Below are positions 8,099 to 16,612 of a stretch of DNA of 64,000 bases, piece by piece. The DNA lies in the NCBI RefSeq assembly GCF_900157375.1, contig NZ_LT721901.1, forward strand, positions 5,413,685-5,477,684, in the 5' to 3' direction. The stretch's first letter is position 1, and each line of letters begins with the position of its first letter. A model generated the notes under the pieces. The model had not been told where the DNA came from, made no database searches, and saw only the letters and a list, made by a program, of their open reading frames with translations. Origin of the DNA: Mycobacterium rhizamassiliense (GTDB lineage Bacteria > Actinomycetota > Actinomycetes > Mycobacteriales > Mycobacteriaceae). Both the position numbers and the translations under genes were made by a program.

Positions 8099-8433
8099 CC
8101 GAGCTGCTGTTCTCCTACGGCACGCTGCGCCAGCCGGAGGTGCAACGGGCCACGTTCGGCCGCGAGGTACCGGGCCGCGATGACGCGATCGTCGGCTACG
8201 ACCTGGACCACGTCACCATCAGCGATCCGCACGTGATCGCCACCAGCGGCAGCGACCGCCATCCCATCCTGCGGCCCACCGACCGGCCCGGCGCGCATGT
8301 CGACGGCATGGTGTTCGCCATCAGCGCTATCGAGCTGGCCGCCGCCGACGAGTACGAGGTGGACGACTACCGGCGCATCGCCGTGCCGCTGCGGTCGGGC
8401 CCGACGGCGTGGGTGTACGTCTTCGCGGGCTGA
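8095..8433 (+). CDS. gamma-glutamylcyclotransferase (AIG2-like) family protein
   Basis: 112-residue protein with the AIG2/GGCT signature LFSYGTLRQPEVQ near the start, GYDLDHVTI, HVDGMVFAIS and the acidic region AADEYEVDDYRRIAV, where the family keeps its catalytic glutamate. Start ATG 8095 overlaps the XRE regulator stop, so it is co-translated with the regulator. Members cyclise gamma-glutamyl amines or dipeptides; the real substrate here is unknown. It ends one base before the convergent secreted-protein gene. Confidence 0.8.
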   Translation: MTELLFSYGTLRQPEVQRATFGREVPGRDDAIVGYDLDHVTISDPHVIATSGSDRHPILRPTDRPGAHVDGMVFAISAIELAAADEYEVDDYRRIAVPLRSGPTAWVYVFAG

Positions 8434-8877
8434 CTAGCTGGGTTTGCAGGTGACGGTGGTGGTGGCGTCGGCGTGCGCGACCACCTGGCCGTCCACGGCG
8501 ATCTCGCAGTGGAACTGGGCCGGGCCGTTGCCCGAATCCGGCCAGTGCAGCATGCCGCTCGCGCTGATGCTCGCAAACTGGGTCGGGTTCGCCAGGGTGG
8601 CGGTGTAGGTGACCGGCGCCCCGCTGAGTGGGGCCTGCACGCTGGTCATGAACTTCGACGGGTCCGCACTATAGGCCGCCTGGCTGGGCGGATCGGAACT
8701 CACGTAGTTGACGGTGGCGGTCAGGTTGTTGGGGCTGGTCACGGTGTAGGTCACCTGGTGGCCGGCCGGATCCGCATGCGCTGCCACCGGCCCGACCGTC
8801 GCTCCCGCGGCGGCCACCAGCGTCGCCACACACCCAGCCGATAGCACCCCGCTGGTCACTTTTCGCACGTTCGTCAT
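8434..8877 (-). CDS. secreted hypothetical protein with signal peptide
   Basis: 147-residue protein at the position of Rv2576c. A Sec signal peptide is clear: MTNVRKV, a hydrophobic core (VLSAGCVATLVAAAGATVG) and a likely cleavage after AHA, before DPAGHQV. The mature part is beta-rich (VTYTVTSPNNLTATVNYVSS, VTYTATLANPTQFASISASG) with two cysteines (FHCEIAV and TTVTCKPS), suggesting a single disulfide-bonded domain. I chose ATG 8877 because upstream extension lacks a signal-like sequence. It is divergent from the acid phosphatase. Function unknown. Confidence 0.75.
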   Translation of the reverse strand: MTNVRKVTSGVLSAGCVATLVAAAGATVGPVAAHADPAGHQVTYTVTSPNNLTATVNYVSSDPPSQAAYSADPSKFMTSVQAPLSGAPVTYTATLANPTQFASISASGMLHWPDSGNGPAQFHCEIAVDGQVVAHADATTTVTCKPS

Positions 8878-8966
8878 ATCGAAAACGCTACCGGATTCGT
8901 TACCGACGGTCCGGGCGTTCACCGCGCGATATGCCTGCGGTCGCCCGGCTCGGGTATGAAGCAAGC

Positions 8967-10565
8967 ATGAGCGACGATCCGGAACGGGCCGACGGCGCTG
9001 CCCCGGCCGGTTCGGACCGCACACCCGCCCTCAGCCGGCGCAGGCTGCTGACGACCAGCGCCACCTCGGCGCTCCTCGGCGCCGGGATCGGCGGCGGCGC
9101 CGCGCTGCTGTGGTCGCACACCGGTGGGCCGGCCGGCTGGTTTCAGCCGGATCGCCACGGGGCGCCGCCGGTGGTCGGCGTGCACCTGCAATTCGGCAAG
9201 AACGCGAGCAACGAGGTGGTGGTGTCATGGCACACCACCGACGCGGTCCGCAATCCACGCGTCCTGCTGGGCACCCCGACGTCGGGCTTCGGGCGCACAG
9301 TCGCGGCCGAGACCCGTACCTACCGCGACGCCAAGTCCAACACCGAAGTTCGGGTGAATCACGCTCGCCTGACGAACCTGACCCCGGACACCGACTACGT
9401 CTATGCCGCGGTACACGACGGAGCCGAGCCCGAGCAGGGCACGGTGCGCACCGCGCCCTCGGGGCGAAAGGCGCTGCGCTTCACCAGCTTCGGCGACCAG
9501 TCCACCCCGACGCTGGAACGGTTGCCCGACGGCAGCTACGGCACCGACAACATCGGATCACCGGCGGCGGCCGACACCACGCTGGCGATCGAGCGCCTCG
9601 GCCCGCTGTTCAACTTGATCAACGGCGATCTGTGCTACGCCAACCTCGCGCAAGACCGCATCCGGACCTGGTCGGCTTGGTTCGAGAACAACACCCGCTC
9701 GGCGCGCTACCGGCCGTGGATGCCCGCGGCGGGCAATCACGAAAACGAATTGGGCAACGGGCCAGTCGGTTACGGCGCCTACCAGACGTATTTCACGGTG
9801 CCCGATTCCGGGGCCAGCCAGGAGCTGCACGGGCTGTGGTACTCGTTCACGGCCGGCTCGGTCCGGGTGATCAGCCTCAACAACGACGACGTGGCCCTCC
9901 AGGACGGCGGTAACTTCTACGTCCACGGCTACTCGGGTGGGGAGCAAAAGCGCTGGCTTGCAACCGAACTCGCGGCCGCCCAGCGCGACCCGGAGATCGA
10001 CTGGGTGGTGATCTGCATGCACCAGACCGCCGTGTCCACCGCGGCCCGGGCCAACGGTGCCGACCTCGGCATCCGCGAGGAGTGGTTGCCGCTGTTCGAC
10101 CAGTACCAGGTCGACCTGGTGCTCTGCGGCCACGAACATCACTACGAACGCTCGCATCCGTTGCGCGGCGCCCTGGCCACCGACACCCGCACACCGATAC
10201 CGGTCGACACCCGCGGCGATCTCGTCGACGCCACCCGCGGAACGGTGCACCTGGTCATCGGCGGGGGTGGCACCTCGGCGCCGAGCAACGGGATGCTGTT
10301 CGGCCAACCGCAGTGCCGGGTGATCACCGGCGTCGGCGCTTTCGACCCCGCGCTCGGGCGAAAGGCGCCGATCTACGTCCTCGAGGACGCCCCGTGGTCG
10401 GCGTTTCGTGACCGCGAAAACCCTTACGGCTTCGTGGCTTTCGACGTCGATCCGGGGCAGCCCGGGGGCAGCACCTCGATCAAGGCGACGCATTATGCGT
10501 TGAGCGGACCGTTCGGCGCGGTGACCGCGGTGGACCAGTTCACCCTGACCAAGCCGCGCGGCTAA
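8967..10565 (+). CDS. Tat-exported purple acid phosphatase-type metallophosphoesterase
   Basis: 532 residues from ATG 8967. The N-terminus has a Tat signal (LSRRRLLTTSATSALLGAGI). A fibronectin-like N-domain (about 65-150) precedes the metallophosphoesterase domain, whose metal ligands appear as FTSFGDQ, LINGDLCYAN, AAGNHENE, CMHQT and CGHEHHYERSHP. This is the plant/actinobacterial purple acid phosphatase layout and matches the position of Rv2577. It would act outside the membrane on phosphate monoesters or diesters. The original frame can start 12 residues earlier at 8931 but that adds nothing signal-like. Confidence 0.9.
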   Translation: MSDDPERADGAAPAGSDRTPALSRRRLLTTSATSALLGAGIGGGAALLWSHTGGPAGWFQPDRHGAPPVVGVHLQFGKNASNEVVVSWHTTDAVRNPRVLLGTPTSGFGRTVAAETRTYRDAKSNTEVRVNHARLTNLTPDTDYVYAAVHDGAEPEQGTVRTAPSGRKALRFTSFGDQSTPTLERLPDGSYGTDNIGSPAAADTTLAIERLGPLFNLINGDLCYANLAQDRIRTWSAWFENNTRSARYRPWMPAAGNHENELGNGPVGYGAYQTYFTVPDSGASQELHGLWYSFTAGSVRVISLNNDDVALQDGGNFYVHGYSGGEQKRWLATELAAAQRDPEIDWVVICMHQTAVSTAARANGADLGIREEWLPLFDQYQVDLVLCGHEHHYERSHPLRGALATDTRTPIPVDTRGDLVDATRGTVHLVIGGGGTSAPSNGMLFGQPQCRVITGVGAFDPALGRKAPIYVLEDAPWSAFRDRENPYGFVAFDVDPGQPGGSTSIKATHYALSGPFGAVTAVDQFTLTKPRG

Positions 10566-10643
10566 GGCCGGCCGGATCGCCCACGGCGGCGGCTCAACAC
10601 AATGGCCGCAGGCGAATTCGACCCGCCATGAAATACTTCCGCA

Positions 10644-12251
10644 ATGCAACCCTCAGCGCCTGGTCCAATTGCGAGCGGACGCCTGGCGGACTTCGTGGTC
10701 GACCGGCGGATGCTGCTGATCGCGGCCCTCGCGATGCCCATCGGGGCGCTTGCCGCGGGCGCGGCGTGGTGCCTGCTCCGATTGATCGGGCTGGTCACCA
10801 ACCTCGTGTTCTACCATCGATGGGCCGTCGGCCTCGTCGCGCCGGGAGCGCAACCCCATCCGTGGTGGCTGGTCTTGGGCGCCCCCGTCGCCGGTGGTCT
10901 GGTGGTCGGCATCATGGCGCGGCTCGGCTCGGAGAAGATTCGTGGTCACGGCATGCCCGAGGCGATCGAAGCGATCCTCACCAACGGCAGCCGTGTCGAA
11001 CCGAAAGTCGCGATCCTCAAGCCTATTTCGGCCGCCATCAGCATCGGGACCGGCGGCCCGTTCGGCGCGGAGGGACCGATCATCATGACCGGCGGGGCGC
11101 TCGGGTCGATCCTTGCCCAACACCTGCACCTGACCGCCGATGAGCGCAAGATCCTGCTCGTTTCCGGCGCCGCCGGCGGAATGGCGGCCACCTTCAATTC
11201 ACCGCTGGCGTCCATCCTGCTCGCGGTCGAGCTTCTGCTGTTCGAGTGGCGGCCCCGCAGCCTGGTTCCTGTGACGGCGGCGGTCGTCGTCGCCACCGTG
11301 GTGCGCCAGTTCATTCTCGGCGCCGACCCCGTCTTCCCGGTTGTCACGCAGGTCACCCACGTCGGCTGGAGCATCGACCTCTGGGCGCTCGCCATCGGGG
11401 CATGTGGCGCGGCGGTCGCCATCGCCGCTACCCGGTTGGTGTATCTGGCCGAGGACGCCTTCTCGCGCCTGCCGATCCACTGGATGTGGTGGCCGGCGAT
11501 CGGCGGCCTGGTGATCGGCGCGGGCGGGCTGATCGAGCCGCGGGCCCTCGGTGTCGGCTACGACGTGATCGACACGCTGCTCACCGGACGCGCCACCCTG
11601 TCCCTGATCGTGGGCATTCTCGTGGTGAAGACCATCATCTGGTCGCTGTCGTTGGGTTCGGGCACATCGGGCGGTGTACTCGCGCCGGTGTTCATGATCG
11701 GCGGTGCGCTGGGAGCGCTGGTGGGCCAATGGCTGCCCGAGGTGTTCCCCGGCTTCTGGGCGATCCTCGGTCTGGCCGCGGTGGTGGGCGGCGTCATGCG
11801 CTCACCGCTGACCGGGATCGTCTTCACCCTCGAACTCACCCACGCCTGGCCCGCGCTGCTGCCACTCATCGTGTCCTCGACCACGGCCTACGCCGCGTCG
11901 GTGTTGATCCTCGACCGGTCCGTGCTGACCGAGAAGATCGCCCGGCGCGGACTGCACCTGACCCGCGACTACACCACCGATCCGCTGGAAGCGTTCTTCG
12001 TGGCCGAAGTCATGCATCCCGAGCCGTCACCCCTGCCGACCGGCGGCACGGTGAGCACCCGCGACACCCTGCGGCACGCCGCGCACGTCCTCGCCGAATC
12101 GGGCGGCCGGGCACTGCAGGTCGTGTCGCCGGACGGCACCGAACGGGGTCATCTGCTGCTGCAGGATCTGCTCACCGCCCGCCTGCACGACATCAACGAA
12201 GACACCCAGCGCACGCGGGTCTTCGCTGCGTTCTCCCGGTGGCGGGTGTGA
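10644..12251 (+). CDS. ClC-type chloride channel/transporter with C-terminal CBS-like domain
   Basis: 535-residue membrane protein. Chloride-pathway signatures are present: GTGGPFGAEGPIIMTGG with the gating glutamate E143, and SGTSGGVLAPVFMIGGALGA later on. Around ten hydrophobic segments are visible up to residue 430. The tail (DPLEAFFVAEVMHPEPSP and following) resembles a CBS domain. Because the gating glutamate is kept, it could be a Cl-/H+ antiporter. It stands between the phosphatase and the convergent radical SAM gene; I do not recall a counterpart at this position in M. tuberculosis. Confidence 0.88.
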   Translation: MQPSAPGPIASGRLADFVVDRRMLLIAALAMPIGALAAGAAWCLLRLIGLVTNLVFYHRWAVGLVAPGAQPHPWWLVLGAPVAGGLVVGIMARLGSEKIRGHGMPEAIEAILTNGSRVEPKVAILKPISAAISIGTGGPFGAEGPIIMTGGALGSILAQHLHLTADERKILLVSGAAGGMAATFNSPLASILLAVELLLFEWRPRSLVPVTAAVVVATVVRQFILGADPVFPVVTQVTHVGWSIDLWALAIGACGAAVAIAATRLVYLAEDAFSRLPIHWMWWPAIGGLVIGAGGLIEPRALGVGYDVIDTLLTGRATLSLIVGILVVKTIIWSLSLGSGTSGGVLAPVFMIGGALGALVGQWLPEVFPGFWAILGLAAVVGGVMRSPLTGIVFTLELTHAWPALLPLIVSSTTAYAASVLILDRSVLTEKIARRGLHLTRDYTTDPLEAFFVAEVMHPEPSPLPTGGTVSTRDTLRHAAHVLAESGGRALQVVSPDGTERGHLLLQDLLTARLHDINEDTQRTRVFAAFSRWRV

Positions 12252-12273
12252 TGCGGCGACACCCGCGCGCAGC

Positions 12274-13299
12274 TCAAAACAGCGTCGCCTGAACGGGTTC
12301 CGGTTCGACGGCCCTGGGCGCCTGCGCGAACGGGCGGTGGTCGCCGGCCAGCCGATGCTTCGCGATCAGCGGCGCGGCCCGCTCGCGCAGCATCTCGCGA
12401 TAGCTCGGCGGCAGGTAGGCGCCGCGCCGGTACAGCTCGCGGTAGCTGCCGACCAGATCGGGATGCGACCGCGCCAGCCACGACATGAACCAGCCGCGGG
12501 TGGAACGGCGCAGATGCAGGCCGAACACCGTGACGCCGGTGGCGCCCGCGGCCGCGATGTCGGCCAGCAGCGCGTCGAGGTGCTCGACGGAATCGGTGAG
12601 GTGTGGCAGCACCGGCGCGACCATCACGTGGCAGTCCAGGCCGGCATCGCGGATCGCGGCGATGAGCCCCAGCCGCGCCTGCGGCGTCGGGGTGCCGGGC
12701 TCGACGTCGCGGTGCAGCTCCGCGTCGCCCACCGCCAGCGACACGGCGACCGACACCGGAACCCGTTGTGCCGCCGCGGCGATCAGCGGAAGGTCGCGGC
12801 GCAGCAGGGTGCCCTTGGTCAGGATCGACAGCGGCGTGCCGGAGTCGGCCAGCGCCCCGACGATGCCGGGCATCAGCGCGTAGCGGCCCTCGGCGCGTTG
12901 ATACGGGTCGGTGTTGGTGCCCAGCGCGACGGTCTCGCGCCGCCACGACGACCGGCGCAGCTCGCGGCGCAGCACCTCGGCGACGTTGGTTTTGACCACG
13001 ACCTGGCTGTCAAAGTCGTTGCCGCAGTTGAAGTCCAGGTATTCATGCGTGGGCCGCGCGAAACAGTAGCGGCAGGCGTGCGAGCAGCCGCGGTAGCCGT
13101 TGACGGTGTAGCGGAACGGTAAGGCGGCCGCTTCGGGAATCTTGTTGAGCGCCGATTTGCACAGCACCTCGTGAAAGGTGATTCCGTCGAATTGCGGCGC
13201 CCGCACGCTGCGCACCAGTCCGATCCGCTGCAGCCCCGGTAGCGCCCCGTCGTCGACGGGCTTACCGTTGACCGCCACAGCCTGGTTGGCCCACCGCAT
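12274..13299 (-). CDS. Rv2578c-like radical SAM protein, SOS-regulated
   Basis: 341-residue radical SAM enzyme. The 4Fe-4S cluster motif is GCSHACRYCF (C-x3-C-x2-C), preceded by NGYRGCS and followed by RPTHEYLDFN, as in the SplB-like Rv2578c family found next to DNA-damage genes. Further barrel motifs are LGTNTDPYQRAE and LTKGTLLRRDLP. The start is ATG 13299; extending the frame to 13389 would run through the SOS box. A perfect mycobacterial LexA box lies 8-24 bases upstream, so induction by DNA damage is expected. Substrate unknown; a DNA-repair or nucleic-acid modification role is inference from regulation and family. Confidence 0.88.
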   Translation of the reverse strand: MRWANQAVAVNGKPVDDGALPGLQRIGLVRSVRAPQFDGITFHEVLCKSALNKIPEAAALPFRYTVNGYRGCSHACRYCFARPTHEYLDFNCGNDFDSQVVVKTNVAEVLRRELRRSSWRRETVALGTNTDPYQRAEGRYALMPGIVGALADSGTPLSILTKGTLLRRDLPLIAAAAQRVPVSVAVSLAVGDAELHRDVEPGTPTPQARLGLIAAIRDAGLDCHVMVAPVLPHLTDSVEHLDALLADIAAAGATGVTVFGLHLRRSTRGWFMSWLARSHPDLVGSYRELYRRGAYLPPSYREMLRERAAPLIAKHRLAGDHRPFAQAPRAVEPEPVQATLF

Positions 13300-13307
13300 C
13301 CCTCTAT

Positions 13308-13323
13308 TCGAACAGGCGTTCGA
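13308..13323. promoter_or_regulatory. perfect SOS (LexA) box
   Basis: TCGAACAGGCGTTCGA matches the mycobacterial SOS consensus TCGAAC-N4-GTTCGA at all twelve fixed positions. It is 9 bases upstream of the radical SAM start codon and 122 bases from the divergent helR start, so the radical SAM gene is the likely target. Confidence 0.92.
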
Positions 13324-13375
13324 TAGCGTGTCAAGGCCCGCGGAATGCTTGTACTTCCAATGTATCGTCCACCCG

Positions 13376-13394
13376 GGGGCTTGCGGCAAGGCCG
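13376..13394 (+). promoter_or_regulatory. rifamycin-associated element (RAE) upstream of helR
   Basis: GGGGCTTGCGGCAAGGCCG agrees at 17 of 19 positions with the RAE inverted-repeat consensus as I remember it (GGGGCTTGC-G-GCAAGCCCC). It sits 50 bases upstream of the helR GTG. The element is known upstream of rifamycin-inactivating enzymes and HelR genes in actinobacteria, where it is needed for induction by rifamycins. Confidence 0.82.
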
Positions 13395-13444
13395 GGGGTC
13401 TGGCGCAAAATCGCTGGTCTAGACGGGAAACTGGCGGAGGGTAC

Positions 13445-15655
13445 GTGGCAGAAGACGACGACGAACTGCGGTCCGAGCAGGACTACGTGACGGGGCTCTA
13501 CGAGCGGCTCGACGCCGAGCGCGCCAGGGCGAAAGCCAACTATCGGGAGGCGCTGCTGGGCGACGGCGAGTCCCTCGCGGACCGCGACGCCGAGGTGCGG
13601 GCGCTGGCCAGGGAGGTCAAGCGCCTCGACGTGGCCGACTACGGCCTGTGCTTCGGGCGGCTCGACGCCCTCTCCGGCGAGCGTTCGTACATCGGCCGCA
13701 TCGGCCTGTTCGAGGCGCACAACGACTACGAGCCGCTGCTGCTGGACTGGCGCGCGCCCGCGGCGCGCCCGTTCTACACCGCCACCGCCGCGAGCCCGGA
13801 GAACATGCGCAGGCGCCGCCAGTTCCACACCCGCGGGCGCCGGGTGGTCGAGTACACCGACGAGACGTTCGGCCGCCCCGGCGGTGACGCGCAGGGCGAC
13901 GCGGCTCTGCTCGCGGCGGTCAACGCGCCCCGCGGGGACGGCATGCGCGACATCGTGGCGACCATCCAGGCCGAGCAGGACGAGATCATCCGGCTCGATC
14001 ACTCGGGGGTGCTGGTGATCGAGGGCGGCCCCGGAACCGGCAAGACGGTCGTGGCGCTGCATCGTGTCGCCTACCTGCTGTACACCCAGCGCGAACGGAT
14101 CGAGCGCCACGGCGTGCTGGTGGTGGGGCCCAATTCGGCGTTCCTGAACCACGTCGACCGCGTGCTGCCGTCGCTCGGCGAGTCCAGCGTGGTGTTCTGC
14201 ACACCCGGCGATCTGGTGCCCGGGCTGCACGTCACCGCCGAGGACACCGCGGACGCCGCGGCGTTCAAGGGCTCGCTGAAGATCCTCGACGTGCTGGCCG
14301 CGGCGATCGCCGACCGGCAGCGACTGCCCGAGCGCCCGCTGGAGATCGAACTGGCCGACGTCACGATGCGCATCGACGCGGAGATCGCCGGGTGGGCGCG
14401 CGACGAGGCGCGCGGCAGCGGTCAGCCACACAACCAGGCCCGCGCGGTGTTCGTCGACATCCTCAGCTGGGCCCTGACCGAACGGGCGATCGCCCGCATC
14501 GGCCGCGGCTGGTTGACCCGCGAAGACCGCACCGCGTGGGAACAGCTCCGCCAGAACCTGCTCACCGAGCTCGCCGACAACGACCAGTTTTCCGCCGCGC
14601 TCGACCGGCTCTGGCCGACCCTGACGCCCCAGGAGCTGCTGTCTTCGCTGTACCTCTCCCCCGAGCGGCTGCACGCCGTGGGCGCTCCTCAGGCGTTGCT
14701 GCGGGTCGACGGCGACGCCTGGACGGTGTCGGACGTGCCGCTGCTCGACGAGCTGGTCGACCTGCTGGGCCGCGACCAGGCGGCCGTGGCCGCCGACCGG
14801 GCCGCCAAGCAGGAGCGCAATTACGAGGCCGAGTACGCCGCCGGCGTGCTGGACATGATGACCGCCCGCGAAGACCTGATGGACGACGAAGACCACCTGA
14901 TCGCCCGCGACGTGATCCACGCCGAGGCCCTGGCCGACCGGTTCGTCGAGCGCGACACCCGGGAACTCGCCGAACGCGCCGCCACGGATCGGGACTGGAC
15001 GTACCGGCACGTCGTCGTCGACGAGGCCCAGGAGCTGTCGGAGATGGACTGGCGGGTGCTGATGCGGCGCTGCCCGGGTCGATCCTTCACCGTCGTCGGT
15101 GACCTGGCGCAGCGCCGGTCGGCGGCAGGCGCGCGGTCGTGGGCGGCGATGCTGGAGCCCTACGTGCCCGACCGCTGGGTGTACCGGTCGCTGTCGGTGA
15201 ACTACCGCACCCCGGCCGAGATCATGAGCGTCGCCGCCGCGCTGCTCGCCGAGTTCGCGCCCGACGTCGTGCCGCCGGAGTCCGTCCGCGCCTGCGGGGT
15301 TCGGCCCTGGGCCCGCACTGCCGCCGACGGCGAATTTGCCTCTGCCATCGAGGAATTCGTCCGCGACGAGGCTGGCCGCGTGGGCACCAGCGTCGTGATC
15401 GGCCCGCCGGATGTGCCCGGCACGGTGTTGGCGTCGGAGACCAAAGGCCTGGAATTCGACGCGGTTCTGGTGGTCGAGCCCCAACGCATCGTCGACGGCG
15501 GCCCGCGCGGCGCGGCCGAACTCTACGTAGCCCTCACCCGCGCCACCCAACGCCTCGGCGTCGTGCATCACGACCCGCTGCCACCGGCCCTCGCCGGCCT
15601 GACGGAATTGGGCGTTGAGGGCCATTGCAGCACAACCCATTCGCGTTCCGAGTAA
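13445..15655 (+). CDS. helR: HelD/HelR-type RNA polymerase recycling ATPase
   Basis: 736 residues from GTG 13445 (GGAGGG 6 bases upstream). UvrD/Rep-like superfamily 1 ATPase with Walker A GGPGTGKT (about 194-201) and a DEAQ-type Walker B (VVVDEAQELSEMDWR); an N-terminal coiled-coil region (SEQDYVTGLYERLDAERARA, LAREVKRLDV) and a long insertion between motifs are the class II HelD hallmarks. Such proteins bind core RNA polymerase, free it from DNA and, for HelR, displace rifamycins. Length matches the M. smegmatis HelD, as I recall. The upstream RAE suggests rifamycin induction. In M. tuberculosis the same slot holds, from memory, a haloalkane dehalogenase gene instead. Confidence 0.92.
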   Translation: MAEDDDELRSEQDYVTGLYERLDAERARAKANYREALLGDGESLADRDAEVRALAREVKRLDVADYGLCFGRLDALSGERSYIGRIGLFEAHNDYEPLLLDWRAPAARPFYTATAASPENMRRRRQFHTRGRRVVEYTDETFGRPGGDAQGDAALLAAVNAPRGDGMRDIVATIQAEQDEIIRLDHSGVLVIEGGPGTGKTVVALHRVAYLLYTQRERIERHGVLVVGPNSAFLNHVDRVLPSLGESSVVFCTPGDLVPGLHVTAEDTADAAAFKGSLKILDVLAAAIADRQRLPERPLEIELADVTMRIDAEIAGWARDEARGSGQPHNQARAVFVDILSWALTERAIARIGRGWLTREDRTAWEQLRQNLLTELADNDQFSAALDRLWPTLTPQELLSSLYLSPERLHAVGAPQALLRVDGDAWTVSDVPLLDELVDLLGRDQAAVAADRAAKQERNYEAEYAAGVLDMMTAREDLMDDEDHLIARDVIHAEALADRFVERDTRELAERAATDRDWTYRHVVVDEAQELSEMDWRVLMRRCPGRSFTVVGDLAQRRSAAGARSWAAMLEPYVPDRWVYRSLSVNYRTPAEIMSVAAALLAEFAPDVVPPESVRACGVRPWARTAADGEFASAIEEFVRDEAGRVGTSVVIGPPDVPGTVLASETKGLEFDAVLVVEPQRIVDGGPRGAAELYVALTRATQRLGVVHHDPLPPALAGLTELGVEGHCSTTHSRSE

Positions 15656-15698
15656 GACAACGCGGCGCCCCCGGGAAAGGCGTCATGTTAAGACGACG

Positions 15699-15715
15699 TA
15701 AGCAAACTTTGCTTA
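15699..15715. promoter_or_regulatory. 17-bp perfect palindrome, candidate operator
   Basis: TAAGCAAA-C-TTTGCTTA reads the same on both strands. It lies 74 bases upstream of the small secreted-protein gene and is A/T-rich in a GC-rich setting, without a following T-run, so a protein-binding site is more likely than a terminator. The binding protein is unknown. Confidence 0.5.
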
Positions 15716-15788
15716 GCCGCGACAAACCATGGGCGGTGGTAGATCATCAACATTGCCACTTGAGTAGCTCCATGGAAGGAACGAGAAC

Positions 15789-16214
15789 ATGGCTATTGGA
15801 CGGGGCCTGGCCGCAACCGCTGTGCTCGCCTGTCTGGCCGCCGGTTCGGCCGGCCCGGCGTGGGCCGATACGCCGACGATGAGCGGCAACTACACCGCGA
15901 CCGCAACGACTCCCAGCGGCCACACCATCGACAGCAGTTGGGCGGTCAACTCCTGCGGCAACGGGTGCCTGTGGGTCAAGGCCGGGCTGGGGGCCAGCCA
16001 GGCGCGTCTGGTCGACGGCCAATGGGTGATGGACACGATGAGCAACGTCAGTTGCACCGACGGCGGTTACACCCTGTACGGCACATCCACCCACACGACC
16101 TGGGACCCCACCACGCTGACGGGAACCGCAGCCCACACCTACGTCACGGGGGCCTGCGGCAATCCGCCGGGATTCACCCAGGTCGACCAGTTGAGCATCA
16201 AACAGGCGTCCTGA
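15789..16214 (+). CDS. small secreted hypothetical protein
   Basis: 141 residues with a Sec signal peptide (GLAATAVLACLAAGSAGPAWA, cleavage predicted before DTPTM). The mature domain has repeated beta-strand-like segments (MSGNYTATATTPSGHTIDSS, YTLYGTSTHTTWDPTTLTGT) and four cysteines (NSCGNGCLWV, NVSCTDGG, GACGNPP), so two disulfides are plausible. GGAACGAG precedes the ATG. It resembles short mycobacterial secreted proteins of unknown role. No homologue name is assigned. Confidence 0.75.
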   Translation: MAIGRGLAATAVLACLAAGSAGPAWADTPTMSGNYTATATTPSGHTIDSSWAVNSCGNGCLWVKAGLGASQARLVDGQWVMDTMSNVSCTDGGYTLYGTSTHTTWDPTTLTGTAAHTYVTGACGNPPGFTQVDQLSIKQAS

Positions 16215-16349
16215 CTTTCGGCCCTATCATCGGATAACACCGAACGTAAAGCGCTCGACGCCTTTTCGCACACACGGTCGTATTGAGAGTGCGTTTTATT
16301 TCATTTTCGTGTGGGTATCACCTCAGAGCCCCTCACGAAAGGACGCGAT

Positions 16350-16574
16350 ATGTTGCACTCCGTCATTCTGGCGAGTTCGGACCCCGTCGCTGCGGGCTTT
16401 ATCCTACGCAGCATCAAGGGAATCTTCGTTTTTATCGGCAGCATTATCGCCGCAATTGTCTGCGCCGTGATCGCCGCGACGAAGGGCCGCAGCGCCATAG
16501 GTTGGGGCATTCTCGGTCTGTTCTTCTCGATCCTCACGCTGATCGTCGTCATCGTCATTCCCAGCAAGAAATGA
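16350..16574 (+). CDS. small two-helix membrane protein
   Basis: 74-residue protein starting MLHSVILASSDPVAAG. Two hydrophobic segments (GIFVFIGSIIAAIVCAVIAA and IGWGILGLFFSILTLIVVIV) are joined by a basic loop TKGRSA and followed by PSKK. AAAGGA sits 6 bases before ATG 16350, which supports translation and this start over the upstream GTG at 16311. Follows the secreted-protein gene on the same strand by 135 bases and faces hisS. No function can be assigned. Confidence 0.65.
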   Translation: MLHSVILASSDPVAAGFILRSIKGIFVFIGSIIAAIVCAVIAATKGRSAIGWGILGLFFSILTLIVVIVIPSKK

Positions 16575-16612
16575 CGCGGGCCGCGTCGTAAAGTGGCGCG
16601 GCTGAATCCGGC

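Noticed and set aside
13331..15640. 769-codon open frame opposite helR
   Set aside because: Antisense shadow of helR; no recognisable motif.
16575..16612. GCCGCG...CGCGGC stem between the small membrane gene and hisS
   Set aside because: Short stem in very GC-rich DNA with a long loop and no T-run; too weak to call a terminator.
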